Below the pieces are notes generated by a model. The model had not been told where the DNA came from. It searched no databases and saw nothing but the letters and a program-made list of their open reading frames with translations. A stretch of 64,000 bases of DNA from Pohlia nutans (Eukaryota > Streptophyta > Bryopsida > Bryales > Mniaceae): the NCBI GenBank assembly GCA_022496805.1, contig CM040088.1, positions 3,410,001 to 3,474,000 on the forward strand, read 5' to 3'. Both the position numbers and the translations under genes were made by a program. Below are positions 24,201-36,304 of this stretch, one piece after another. Each line of letters begins with the position of its first letter. Positions within the stretch are counted from its first letter, which is position 1.

Positions 24201-27200
24201 AGTGATCGCACAAGCAGAGCGGATGCTTTACATTCTTCTCTAATATTGTATGGCCATTGCTAGAGTGCTGAATTTATTTGGATTTCATGTTGCTTCGTTG
24301 AACGCATGCTTATGCATCAACACTTCCTGTACTTGGAGATGAATGGATTAGTTAATCTTGGTGTTGGTTTGCGGCAGGCCTCACGTACCTTCCGCCATCG
24401 ATTGCCGGATGTTCAGCCCTGTTGGAGCTTTTCTTGGGGTATGTATCTATCGTATTCTATTTCTAGGATAGATATCTCCTGCTGCGTTGGAGTTCACTGA
24501 ACCTTAGGTTTAACACAAGTATGCTGTTTTGTTGACTACTTGTCTTTCAACTTCTCTTTGCTTGAATATGAATGTTTTTTAACATTGTTCATTGTTGGAT
24601 TCCGCTCATCATTAACTTAGTCAGGTTTGAAATTGCCATCAAGCTTGACTTGAATAAGATTGTTTTACGTGGTGTGATTGATGAAGTCATTCACTTCATC
24701 AATCACACTTCTCCGATCTTCAACCTTATATTAGAATTTTGCCGTCGCTCTCTTGAATAGGATACGTTTTTACTGGGGACACATAATGTTAGTCTTCTGT
24801 TATTTCAGTGACAACCTACTGAAGATAGTTCCTGATGAGGTTGGAAATCTCAAGAGTTTGAGCAATCTTGATCTTCACTCAAACCAGGTATACTTTGGTG
24901 CTTTGTCCTTTATTTAGGAATTTGAGGACGAGAGCCTCTTGACATTGAAAATTGCTCGGATATCGTGTAGATTGTCATGTTGTAGTCGAGTGGAATCCGG
25001 TTGTTGAATAATGTGAAGTAGTTCTTATACATGTTCACTTTGGATATCAGCTGACAGAGTATCCAGCTAAGGCTTGCTCATTGCGATTGTCACTACTGGA
25101 TTTGTCGAACAACAACCTGTCTGGGTTGCCATCTGAGCTTGGTATGCCCCCTTGAATTTGTTTTATACAGCGCTTGATGCTGTGCATTTGATGAACGTGC
25201 TTTAATTTATGACATGTAGTGGTATTTTTTATGGGTTGAGCATGGCTTAATTTTGATGACATAGGGAGACCATGTTCTGCTATGAGTACTGATGTTTATG
25301 TTGATTGCTGAATCCCGCTTCATCATTTCGAGGCAGGTGCCATGACTTCTCTGCGGAAGTTGCTGCTGGTTGGTAATCCAATGCGGTCCCTACGAAGGTA
25401 CAGGGTCTAACTGGAGTGCAAGCTAGGAAAATTTCATGGCAGTAGGTCTGAGTTTTGACAGTTCATGCGTTGTTGTCTTTCAAGGAATCTCTATATCAAG
25501 CATCTGTTGCCTTGGTTATCTAAATCCATTTGCATGGCGTATGGTTCTTGCAGTACACTTGTCATGGGGCCCACTCCAGCTTTGCTGAAATATCTTCAAT
25601 CTCGAATTCCTGCAACAGAGGCTGAAACAGGCAAGCCACTCTGCCTCTGAATTGGAGTCAGTACCGCAACTTGTTTGTCGTTCGTATCCAAGCAAATGAT
25701 TGCGTCTTTTGTTAGGGAGTGTGTTCTCCGTTGAAGGATTCAGGACTAACTTTGATATTCAGATAAGCTGACCTTATTCGACTTAAAGTTTGTTAAATAC
25801 TTTCTACATAGATTAAACATTGTCCTTTACAGAAGCCAATGAACAGGGACCAGCAACAGGAAATGTTTTTGGTACAATAGGCCTACCTGACCAAATCGTG
25901 CATGCGGCTCGTCAAGCTTCGGCTTCAAAGGTATGCTGTATTATAATTATCACCACAGTTGTGATGTGTTAATGGTCAACTTGAGGTAACAAGATGGCTG
26001 CTTTGAGCCTGGTATGTGTTTTGTATTGTGTCATTTTCATTGTCTTAGGTGACTTTCAGGCATTCTGTCGAACTCCCTCTTTGTTGGTCATGATTTGACC
26101 ATTCGGTAGATTTGACATAGTGTTCTGTGTTGCATTAAACTAGTCTTCCATATGATGCTACCAACAGCCCTTTGTCCAGGATGATTACAAATTGGGTATA
26201 GGGTATTTACTTAGAAGACTATTTAGCAGTTAGATTGTCTCGCTCTTTCTCATGTTCGCAATTTGATATTGTATATTCAGATTCTGTCTTTGCCAAAGAA
26301 GAACCTCTTTGAGGTTCCCCCAGCAGCATGGGAAGCAGCTGGTATCACAACTCTAGATCTGGCTCACAACCAGATCAAGGCGTTGCCAACCGAACTTTCT
26401 ATGTGCTCAGCTTTGGAGGTGAGATGGCCCAAAAACATCTTATTGGTTAGCGCCGAGAAACAAGATGTAGTGTGTATCCCATATTATGCTTTTTGGTTAG
26501 GGGAATAAATCCAACACCTGAAATTTTATGCCGTCAATTCTATTAAGTAGTCAACCTTCTCAGGATTTCCTTATGTCAGGATCTCGAATTTTACTTTTTT
26601 GAACTGTGCTGTATGTTCAGAGCTGTATGGGTTCAGAATAATGACTCTTGGTTTGTTTACTGGTACAGGTTTTGATCCTATCGAATAACAAGCTTGTAGA
26701 GTGGCCAGGCGCAGTGTTAGGCTCCATACCAAACCTTCAAGAACTGCACGCTGCTTACAACCCGTTTCGTGAGGTAAGTATAGTCTCTCTGGTTTGTGAA
26801 AGTACTGTTTTAGTGTTGCATGTATAGTTAGTCACCAATGTCATGGTACTACTACAAGGCTGATACTAATGGATTGTATTTCATTTTCCTCTGGAACAGT
26901 TTCCTCAAGGAGCCTTTGTCGCAGTTGCAAAGCTTAATGTATTAGATTTGAGTGGAACTCCATCAAGACTGCCTCCTCCTCCAGCGTTAGCGGAGATGCC
27001 AAACTTGCGAGAACTTCGTCTGAGGTAAATGAAGCTGTTCATGATTGGTCTTCTCTAGGATGACCGATGTGATCAGTTCAACATTACTGGGTTCAGGTGC
27101 ATGTATGCAGAATTTGCTTTGAAGTCGTCCAAAAAGCAAATGTGATTTGGGAATTCGTTTTTCTGAATTCGATACAATTCCACTCTGCAAGTTTTGGAGG

Positions 27201-30200
27201 ACTGTGGTTTTGGACATGCATATGTTTTGGACATGCATATGTTTTGGAGGACTGTACCACTGGGGATGTGCGTTAGCAGGTGAAGTAGTCGAATTTTCTG
27301 ATTGTTTGGAATCTGGGTTTCAGGAGGACACAGCTTCAGGATTTCCGAGAAGACTTCAAGTCTTTGCAGAAATTATGCTTACTGGATGTCAGCCAGAATT
27401 CCATCAGTGTCATCCCTGAGGTTACCATTCGAAACATATTTTATGCTAGACTCTTAGCAGCTTATTACGCTTATTTTTATAACACCAGTCTTTTAACCCC
27501 TAAACGTTACAGCGTCCAGTTTCTACTCACCCTACGTTCTCATCAACTATTGGATGAAACTCATCCAATCTTTTGGAGATACTTCATCAAGTTGTTGTCC
27601 TATCCAGTGGTTGGATTTGGTGATACTAGAGTACAATTTTTTTCTAAAATTACAAATGTAGAAGTATGTCAAGTTGTTGACCAAGCCAAAATTGCATTGA
27701 CTGTAGTTCATAAAGTGGCTTTGCAAAAATGAGGTCATAGATTTAATTAGCTCAAAAATTTCAAAGAATTGCCGCGTTAAGAGTATCTCATTTCAAACCC
27801 ATTCCAACAAATTTTGCTAAAAAAATGTTAATGTTTTGTTTGTAATCAAATTTAGAAGGAATTTTCAATTTTAACTTTCAGAATTTATAATAAAATAATG
27901 GTGATAGTATTGGTGAATCAAAACTTACGGATGGAATCTAAAATTCAAAGTTTAGAACTTTCATTTGTATATCAATTCCAAAATATTCTTCTAAATAGTA
28001 CTTTATGATGAATTTTCTCAAATCGTCAATCTAGGGACACCCTGGTACGTTTAGGGGTTAAACAGGAATAGCTATGATTTGCAAGGGTAAACCAGAAACA
28101 CTACAGCACCTTTTCTTGGGATGTTAGAGACATCGAGCATGCCCATGCTATTCGATTAAAATCCGTGCTATTGCATTCAATATCTGTAAGCTACATTTGA
28201 CGTAGTAATGACACAATTGGTTCGTGTTGCAGTGGATAACTTGTTTAGCTCGCTTGGAGACTCTCGACATCTCCGACAACAACATTTCACAGCTTCCGCC
28301 TAAACTGGTACATGACGACTTGAGTGTTGACCTTAAAACTTTGGTAGGAGTATTTCCAGGATTCTTCATTTGCTGGTGTTCGGGCTATTTCTGACAAATT
28401 TGTTCTTATTCGAATGCAGGGTCTACTTGAGCCTTCCTTGAAGCATTTGAAAGTGGATGGCAATCCTTTGCGGAGGTATTTATTATTCCTTATATTCCTT
28501 TGCGTGCAACCCGTCATGTGTAGTAGTCTCTGAATTATGCGTAAACTCCTTGTTTTTTCTGTTTGGGATGCATTATCATACTCAATTCACAGGACCTGCT
28601 CGATGTACTACTAGGTTCTTGAAGTTAGGTCCTGTTTTGTTTGCTCTTTCTTGAAATCAGTACGGTTAGGCCTCGGTGCTCACTATGTTCGTTCAACCCA
28701 TGCAGTATAAGACGGCCAATCTTGGAGAAAGGCACAAAAACATTACTGCAGTATTTGCAGGACAGAATCCCTGCAGGGAGCAGGTAACATCATCTTATTG
28801 TACTGAAGTGGTTCGAATTACTGAAGTGGCTGTTATTTACTACCTACGTCCAAGCAGCCTATTTCTTCGAACGCTTCATTTTCAAGCCAAGTTCGAACTC
28901 CTACTAAAGCTAGGTTTTTTCGTGAGCAATTACTGCATAATTAGATTTGTTAATGCTAAAAGTGGGCCAAGACTAAACTCTCTGGTTCCCATTGAGGTAA
29001 GCGTGAGGTGATTTATTGTAAATTCAAGTTGAGGCCAATTATTCTATTCAGCATTGAAATTTATTATTAGTCTAAGCCATTTGGTCTCGTTTCATGTATC
29101 TGAATGAATGTGAAGATAGTGTTCTACATGAAGGGCTATTCATTGGAGTTGTGTTTTGGCCCTATAGGTGCCCCCAGCTAGCGCCACCCAATGTCACTTG
29201 TAAAAGATGAGATATTTTTAGGTTCTCTCACAATAGAAAATACGTATGTCAATTGTTAGAAATGAGATGTTTCTATGTTCTTTCACAATAAAAAATGCTT
29301 CTGGGAGGTAATTACAGGAAAGATAAAATACTCATGATTGAAGGAAAATTTAGATTTGATATTGGGACCATATTAGTACAGCAATTTATAATTTATTCAT
29401 AAACAATATATATTTTAGTATGTTAGAATCTTCTCAAGAATATAGATATCCATGTAAAAATGGGAAATGAAAAATTCATTCTAGTAATGAAACCACTCCA
29501 ATTAATTGAAAGCCATGGGATTGGGTTCCCTATCTTATATATAAATTAACCCATAAATGTCCATCATGACCGCCAAGGTCATTTAGATTATTAAAACTCA
29601 ATTAGTACCTTAAAATTCTAATCAAAGTGAGAATTTGGAGACAAAAATGACGCTAAAAAATGGAAAAAAACCTTGGATGTTTAAGAGTTATGAATATTCT
29701 CATATACTAGTATACACCCAAATATACGTGATTATTATCAATGGAGTTGTGTAAGATTGTGATAGTAGTGTTGCATTTAAAAGTGAAATTGAATCCTTCT
29801 GTGCACAAGTGACCAATTTAGTCATTTTTTGTAAAATGTTGGATATCACAAGATTTTGCATGTAAAAGTGACATTTAATCCTTTAGTACCTACATGACCA
29901 ATTTGTCATCATTTTTTTTATAAAATGTTGAATACTACAAGATCTCTTTATATACAACAAGACAAATTTTTAGTATTTTTTCACAAATCCGTTGCAAAAA
30001 AGAAAGAATTGATTTGGACCACCTTAACCCTTTAGTGCGCCAACGTCCATATATTGAACGACGAACAGATTAAAGATGTTCGGATCTCATTCAGATTGGA
30101 CAATTTTCATCCACCAAAATTACTCTTGGTTCTTTTGCAAGTTGACTATCCTTTGAACTGTTTGGATCTTCAAAATAGGTTATTATGATTTTTAGAAAAA

Positions 30201-31851
30201 TAACACAATTGTTTTATGTCAGGTTTCTTTCTTAGTTCAAAAAGTGAGACCTCAAACATGATTTTCCAAAATAGGTAGATTCAAATAATGGAAATCATAC
30301 CATCTCGTAGTGCATGTTATTCCAATTTCATTCCAATTTTTAAATTTTTTTTTGTGTTGATTTGGGATTTTTAATTGAATTTCAAGAGAAAACCTTGCAA
30401 AATCAAATAAAAAATATTAATAAAAAATATGATGCATTCAACCGTAGAGATGTGATCTTCACATTGACATTTACAAGTTTTCTTTGTACATCTACTCCAT
30501 TTTGGGTTTTTGTCAAACATTTTATAGCGCATCTTTGAAAATAGTGTTGAATTGGGACGTTAAAGGGTTAAGTCCTACAAATATGCATTAATATCGTGCA
30601 TTATACTTGAAATAACACATAGAGTTGGAAAGAAAGTAGTTTGACCAAAAAAAAATTGAAACCAAAAGTGGTCATTACAACAAAAGATAAGACATTTGCA
30701 AACTTGTGGTTTGTAAAGAACCAAAGGTATAGAAAATGGAGTGTATAGTAAATGCAATTGTGGCAATTATCATACTAGTGCACCATATGCTAACGAATGC
30801 ATGTTAAAATCTCTAACTTTAATCTCTAACTTGAACCATTGGATGTAAATTGTTATGACATGTTATCCCAAGAATAATTTATTTTTATTATTGTGCTAGG
30901 GGTTATGAAAAAATTCATTTTGCTTAACCCTTTAGTGCCCAGGGTACTGTAGCTGGGAGCACTGGATTTCAGTGGATTTTTCCACTTTGATTGAGATTAC
31001 CAGAAATAGAATGGATTAATTAGAAAGTAGCCATACAATTCTATTCTCAACTTGAGAGTACACATTTTATTAAAATTTGAGAATCATCCAATGGTGGGAT
31101 TGGAAGATTATAGTATGTATTTGAACTGTATAATGCACGCTAAAAAATGAGTGTGACTTCAAAGTTAAATAGAATTTGGGTTAAATTTTCAAAAATGAAA
31201 GTAAAGAAGTTCAGCTATGCCCTATGTCAACACCTCTCCATTGCAATCTTTCATATCAAGAATAGACTCACACATAATTATTGTGAATTTTATAAGTGAA
31301 AGTGACTTATCCATATACGGTTTAGGACAAAATTTTATACGTTGAAAATTGACAGGAGTGGGTACATTAATCAAGATCGGATTACACACACTAATGGAAG
31401 ATGAAGAAAAGAACACAATCCAAAAAAATAAAACAAGATAACAAACTTCCAAACACAAGAAATACTGCATAATACATGTGTTGTATTTGTAAGTATTTAC
31501 TGTATTTTCAAGTATTTGCAGTATTTTTGATAGTTGTACAATTCCAAATTGAATTTTTTTTTTTCTGGAAGGTGTGTAATGTATATGGGCAAATCTGAAC
31601 TTCAAAACTGAAGTTCCAATTCTTCACGGATTCTCTGCTATTTGCATGTCGGACGTTGTAGTGACCATAATGTGGTCAGCTGGGCACTAAAGGGTTAAAA
31701 CATGTCTAGGCACTAAAGGGGTCTAGAATATTTCACACTTGCGAACTCCATATTATCACATTTATATGCACATAACAGAGAACAGGGACCAGATGCAAAT
31801 GCCTTGGAACTAATCTACAAGGCCTTGGGAGACAACGACGAAAAATATTGA
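21270..31851 (+). CDS. Intracellular leucine-rich-repeat protein, LRRC40-like
   Basis: A soluble LRR protein of the LRRC40 type; such proteins are protein-interaction scaffolds and the plant function is not established. The 22 exons with consistent phases are 21270-21352, 22225-22288, 22522-22658, 22756-22842, 23013-23088, 23430-23504, 23787-23856, 24107-24184, 24378-24438, 24809-24887, 25051-25141, 25337-25397, 25554-25630, 25833-25930, 26281-26418, 26669-26773, 26900-27024, 27324-27420, 28233-28307, 28420-28475, 28706-28783 and 31779-31851. They give 627 residues. LRR units of the form [11 protein letters not shown] / [16 protein letters not shown] run through most of the protein, broken by a non-LRR insert around the [20 protein letters not shown] region. 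It ends with the family tail [20 protein letters not shown], then DRIPAG and a short extension. No signal peptide or membrane segment is visible. Three introns start with GC. Intron 18 and the 3-kb last intron contain TTAA elements. Confidence 0.92.
27493..28061. mobile_element. TTAA-type MITE, family A, in LRR intron 18
   Basis: TTAA flanks both ends. The termini CCCCTAAACGTTACAGCGTCC and GGACACCCTGGTACGTTTAGGGG are imperfect inverted repeats of about 22 bp. The element is 569 bp including both TTAAs, AT-rich and non-coding. Its interior is shared with copies at 40240-40827 (opposite orientation) and 51890-52478 (same orientation). Confidence 0.92.
29590..29995. repeat. Degenerate tandem repeat, inverted relative to that at 43051-44810
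   Basis: Phrases GTCATTTTTTGTAAAATGTTG, TTGCATGTAAAAGTGACATTTAATCC and GATTATTATCAATGGAGTTGTG recur. They are reverse complements of phrases around 43051-43150 (AACTCCATTGAAAATAATCAC, TGTCACTTTTACATGCAACA). The repeat lies in the last intron of the LRR gene. Confidence 0.65.
30024..30571. mobile_element. TTAA-type MITE, family D, in the last LRR intron
   Basis: TTAA ends. The left terminus CCCTTTAGTGCGCCAACGTCC pairs only partly with the right terminus GGGACGTTAAAGGG, so the inverted repeat is short. The interior is closely similar to 40824-41370, in the same orientation (for example GACGAACAGATT near the left end). 548 bp, non-coding. Confidence 0.88.
30924..31698. mobile_element. TTAA-type MITE, family B, in the last LRR intron
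   Basis: TTAA ends with termini CCCTTTAGTGCCCAGG and GGGCACTAAAGGG, a nearly perfect 13-bp inverted repeat. 775 bp, non-coding. A second copy at 43360-44577 aligns along almost its full length but carries a nested insertion. The right end lies only 80 bp before the last LRR exon. Confidence 0.93.
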
Positions 31852-31881
31852 TACAACTGACGGAGTCCTGCATTGAGAAGA

Positions 31882-34800
31882 TCATCGGGATTTTTCCACA
31901 GTTTCTACAACTTGGGACTGAAGGGAACGCTTCGGCGAGAATACCTCCCTGATGCTGTCCAGCAAGTTTCTCCAGAACCCTTGCGTGCTCTTCACTCTCA
32001 CAGACACTCTCTTGTCTTCAAATCCAGCTTTCGAATATTCGGCCACAAACCAATGTTTTTGTTTCTGATCCACTCCAGTTTCCAAGAGACAAGGCGACAG
32101 AGCACCCTCTGATTGTACACTCTCCACCCACCTCCGCAGAAGGACGTTCACGGCCTGACAAACCTCAGTGCACACTCCGTTAAAAACTCAATACCTGAGA
32201 AAAATACACCATGGCCGCAGAATACATTCAACCTTTTCTAATGACACTGCATCGGGAGACACATAGGTTTCTAAATGCACTTGACAGGTGGAAGTTGTTA
32301 TCTAATCAGATATGTACATAACATGACAGATTCTCAGGATATACAGGCAATGTGCAATTACAGAGTGTGAGTATTTGCAGGAGTACTGGATGGTGAGAAA
32401 CTTCAGAAGGAAAAAAAAACATAGGCTAGAAATAGGACCTCTGGCGCTTCGTGATGGGGACAATGTCCAGCTGGGCTAAGCTCGTAGTAGACTGCATCTG
32501 GATACCGCTGCTTGGCTCTTTGGCCCCAGAATGGAACTACCCATGGATCCTCTTTCCCGTATATCATACACACGGGCGTCTTTCTCTCTTTCAAGCTAAT
32601 TGTTGCAAAGAAAATGCAAAGCGGGTTGGTTTTCAAAGATTGACGACCTTGATTAGACACTTGAAAACCACCATGGCGATTATTGAAAGATGGTTAGTGG
32701 TGTAGATAAAAGCACAATTATGATCACTACAATACCTCTGTAACAGAACGTTGTGGTTGACAACCACAAGATTACTCATGTGTTCAAAGACGATGATCAG
32801 TGGTTTCATGTGCCAGATGTGAAGTTATATTCAAACAGGACTATCGAATAGCATCTTGACCAACTTAGCTAATGAAAACCAGATAATGAGGTTGTTCAGG
32901 AAAAACCTGGTTAAGTTTTCGCCGAAGTCTGTATGTGCTTTAGGAGCAAAAACGATTGAAGCAAACGCAGCAAACGCAGCTGGATGTTCAGTTGCTTCCA
33001 ACATATTCCGTACTAGCTTGTCACTAATGACTGAGCGATCTGCGTACACGAAACTTAACGCTCTTTGTAATATTTTCGGATTCCGAAGGAGATTCCACCT
33101 GAAACAATGTCACCTATTATGAATAATACTTTGGTTGGAGACAAACTTCAGCTTCCAGTCCTCTAACCAAAGACATAGGTTTTTGTTTAAAATAAGGGAC
33201 AAACTCGTTAAGGTGAAAACTCGTATAGGTGAAGAATCGACATGGATATGTGTAAGTCTCACCAAACTCTGACTGCAGCTTTGACAACGACAGGAACCGG
33301 AAGGAGCCCTGCCCATGGAACAAATCTGGCAAGCAAAGGATATCGTCTTGCATTTGGCATGAAACCCCAAACCGGAGTTGCATTTAGTAATGCCACTCCC
33401 TTCACCAACTCTGGGTTCGTTACCGCAAAATAGGTACCAACGTAACCACCAAGGGAGTTTCCCACAATGTACACCGGCCCGCCAATCACCTACAAAAACA
33501 CCCACTCACTGTCAGAATTAAAACAAAGCCCGTCTAGAAACTGCTTCCCTCCGTAAAACACACGAAGCACATAAAAAATCTGACCTTCTCCACAAACGTA
33601 TGAACTTGATCTCGCCATGTATCAACCGAATACACAAGATCCGTTGCCCAAGACTCCGGGGTCTTTCCAGAGCACCACTCAGTCTGGCCTTCCACTATCT
33701 CGTCTACCACTTCCTCTCCAGGTGCCGGGTCATGTGATGGCCACGACTTTCCTTGCCCCAAGAAATCCATTGCCCACACTCTGTACTCTTGCCCTAGATC
33801 TCGTAGTTGCTGGTCGTAATGGAATGAACCAACTCCGAACCCCGGGAGCAGGAGCAGTGCAGGAGCTTCGGTGTTTCCCATACCTGTTTGCATCCCTCAT
33901 TAACCCCTTAACGACCAATGACTCATGGTTTTAAATGACAAATTCAATTGATCATATTGTGAAAAATATAATTCAGATGGGACCAAATTTTATATCAGTG
34001 AATCAGTGAAGAACATTGCACGTGCTGGTTAGAAAACAAATAAATTTGAGCAAAAGAAACTCCACATACGACCTACTCAAAACTGTTAAAAAAATTGAGG
34101 TCCAATTTTCGTTTCTTGGTCCTTTAGGGTTAATAAACATTTTACGGAAGGCAAGACAACGAGTGGTAGAATACAACAATTTCAACCCTAAACCTGTTTG
34201 CATTCGTAATACGAAAGGCGTAGAACACAACGATTGCAACCCTAAACCTATTTGCATTCCTCATTAACAAACATACTACTGAAGGCAAGAATCCAACAAT
34301 TGCAACCCTAAACCTGTAGAGAATTATCTTGCACAAGGAATAATAGCTTTGAGGTTAGAGACGAATTTGTAAAGACAGATTAACTAGAGGTAGTCAAACG
34401 GAAACCCTGTGGAAATCGTGCCTGCGTTCTCGTAGTGGATGTTCCAGCGATGGCGCCATTCCCAAATCTGACTGGATGTGGAAGCCCCTTCAAAATCTGC
34501 ACCCCGAATGCCCTTCAATCGGATCTCTTTTGCCTCTACCAATCTTTCCTCGGAAAGCGTAGCAGCGCCGTTTGTTTCATGCACAACCCCTGTTGTTTCC
34601 ACATGAGCTTTCCGTGCTACGTCCGGTCCGTCTCTAGCTTTTAAGCGGCGAGCTCCGGCTCCGCATAATTTGTCATCCAAAGCGAAGACCCCATGGCCTG
34701 CGTGAAGTAGTAGGTGATCAAGACACATCTTGATTCAGTACATTGCAAGAAATCGCTACTGCGAAGGAGAACAACTAACCGACGGACTCCGCTCACACAA

Positions 34801-35477
34801 GCAAGACCTCCGAGATGCAAGTAGCTCTAATGTGCACAGTTGTCATCATAAAAATAAATAAATAATTTCTCTCTCACAAGTGCCTGACAGCTAGCACGTT
34901 AATAACAATTACGATTTCTTGTGAACATCAGACCGCAGAATTCTCACTCGAACAAACGCTAATCGAAAATTAGATAACCGCGAAACTAGTTACCTGCTGC
35001 GGAGCAACTATTCGACTCCACCAAGTGCTTTCAAAATCAGCTCATACAAGAAAGGCCTCACCACTGTCCAAGATGCAGCTCTAGTAACACAGATTGCAAT
35101 AAATGAAATTAAAATCTCTCTCACAAGTGCCTGCCTGACGGACAGTTACGACGTACCTCAATTACATTTACAATTTCAATCATTTCCAATTAGAGAGTGA
35201 GCATGAGACAGACGACGGAATTCTCACTTGAACAAACGCCAGGTGAAAATTACATAACCTAATGCGAAATTAGTCAGGTACCTGCTGTGGAGCAACCAAT
35301 TCGGCTCCGAGATGCCGCGCTTCGACACGGCTCGAAGGCTACCAGAAACAACGCTGCAGACGACGACGATGACCTCGAAGGCGGATCATGTGTGGCTACG
35401 GTACGCAAAATCAGAGAGCTCGGTGATCGCAACACTACAGACGGCAGACTCGACGTGATCATCTTGATTGCTTGCAA
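31882..35477 (-). CDS. PPH: Pheophytinase-like alpha/beta hydrolase, plastid-targeted
   Basis: Pheophytinase removes phytol from pheophytin during chlorophyll breakdown in plastids. The seven minus-strand exons in transcript order are 35282-35477, 34422-34697, 33585-33883, 33263-33489, 32907-33098, 32439-32595 and 31882-32154, giving 539 residues. Exon 1 codes a Ser/Arg-rich start (MQAIKMITSSLPSVVLRS) typical of a chloroplast transit peptide. The fold landmarks are LLLPGFGVGSFHYDQQLRDL, the nucleophile elbow GNSLGGY (Ser about 269), IYGKEDPW (Asp about 413) and SPAGHCPH (His about 441); GNSLGG and SPAGHCPH are characteristic of the PPH clade. Exon 2 to exon 3 requires a GC donor (G|GCACG), the weakest junction in the model. 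A 234-bp TTAA element lies in that intron. The stop is 30 bp from the stop of the convergent LRR gene. A close PPH paralogue is the main alternative. Confidence 0.9.
33900..34133. mobile_element. TTAA-type MITE in pheophytinase intron 2
   Basis: Termini are CCCCTTAACGACCAATG and (mirrored) CCCTAAAGGACCAAGAAAC, both directly inside TTAA; 234 bp, non-coding. The flanks joined without the element, TTTGCATCCCTCA + TTAA + TAAACATTTTACGGAAGG, match a neighbouring tandem-repeat copy that lacks the element (34247-34285), which supports TTAA as the duplicated target. The left end lies only 16 bp from the exon 3 acceptor. Confidence 0.9.
34134..34330. repeat. Tandem repeat of about 60 bp with telomere-like CCCTAAACC
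   Basis: Three to four units of the form GGAAGGCAAGA...CAACAATT(T/G)CAACCCTAAACCTGTTTGCATTC can be read. Part of the unit, CCTGTTTGCATCCCTCATTAA, is also present at the exon 3 acceptor side at 33883-33903. The array therefore originally extended to the exon border before the TTAA element inserted. Confidence 0.8.
34865..35310. repeat. Tandem duplication covering the pheophytinase exon 1 donor
   Basis: A first block (34869-35030) and a second (35115-35310) share CTCTCTCACAAGTGCCTG, GAATTCTCACT(C/T)GAACAAACGC, GAAAATTA.ATAACC and the splice-border sequence TACCTGCTG(C/T)GGAGCAAC. The second block contains the true end of exon 1 and its donor. The first is a diverged copy with a preserved GT donor but no obvious exon body. 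Confidence 0.75.
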
Positions 35478-36304
35478 AAGGCGATCGAATTATGGTGACG
35501 CATGTAGCAGCCCTTGCCAAGTAAAATGACAAAAGTGAGACCTAACTTGGTGTACTTGCAGCCCTTCAAATGCAGAATCTAGACCTACTGTGCAACCTTG
35601 AAACTGTGAGCTTGACGGCCTGATTGCTGCTTGTTTTTCGATCATCTTCCTCTGCCGCCATCTGTCCGCTTTCCCTGCGACCTGATCCCGAAGAAAGTGG
35701 TAGTGCATAACATTCAGTAGCATGCACTGTCTCTGCCTTGGCTCTACAGGTGGAGGCTCAAGGTGATGAGCAGAATGCATGAAGGAAAGGCAGTGGGCAT
35801 GAAGGCTACTAAATGTTATGTGGCGGTGAGAAAGGCTGCGTCATGCCAACTGAGCTTGCCGGGGCTTGCCGATGGACTCCAGACTCAATTTAATTCTTTG
35901 AGACGTAAAGTATTGTCAAATCTGCGGAAGGGCTGCAAGAGGACTCGCGATGATACTATTAGGCAGGTGCGTACATGACGAGACAAGGGCTAAGTGTAGC
36001 TTGAAATGCCATGTCCACAGAAGCAAGAAGAGATGCCATCGGAGTCTGCATCTTCTAATGATCCGCATGCTTAAAATTGAGGTACATCTTCTTTTAAAAT
36101 CCACTAGTGTTGAATCGTTGTAGCCTTTGAAGACCAGCATATGGAATGGCACCACCGTATGGATGATACTGTGCCTTTATAGTTTTTTCACTCGTAAACA
36201 GTATACAGTTCCAACCAGGAGTGATTCTGGAATTACAGGATTCGGGTTGCACATAATTTACGTGCTAAAGAATCTGATGGAAAAGGAGTATTGCAACTAC
36301 AAAT
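35478..36304. other. Spacer: pheophytinase promoter side and aldolase 3' side
   Basis: Both neighbours are on the minus strand, so this 0.8-kb spacer should hold the 3' UTR of the aldolase and the promoter and 5' leader of the pheophytinase gene. Open frames here lack recognisable domains, and I see no clear TATA box. Confidence 0.55.
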
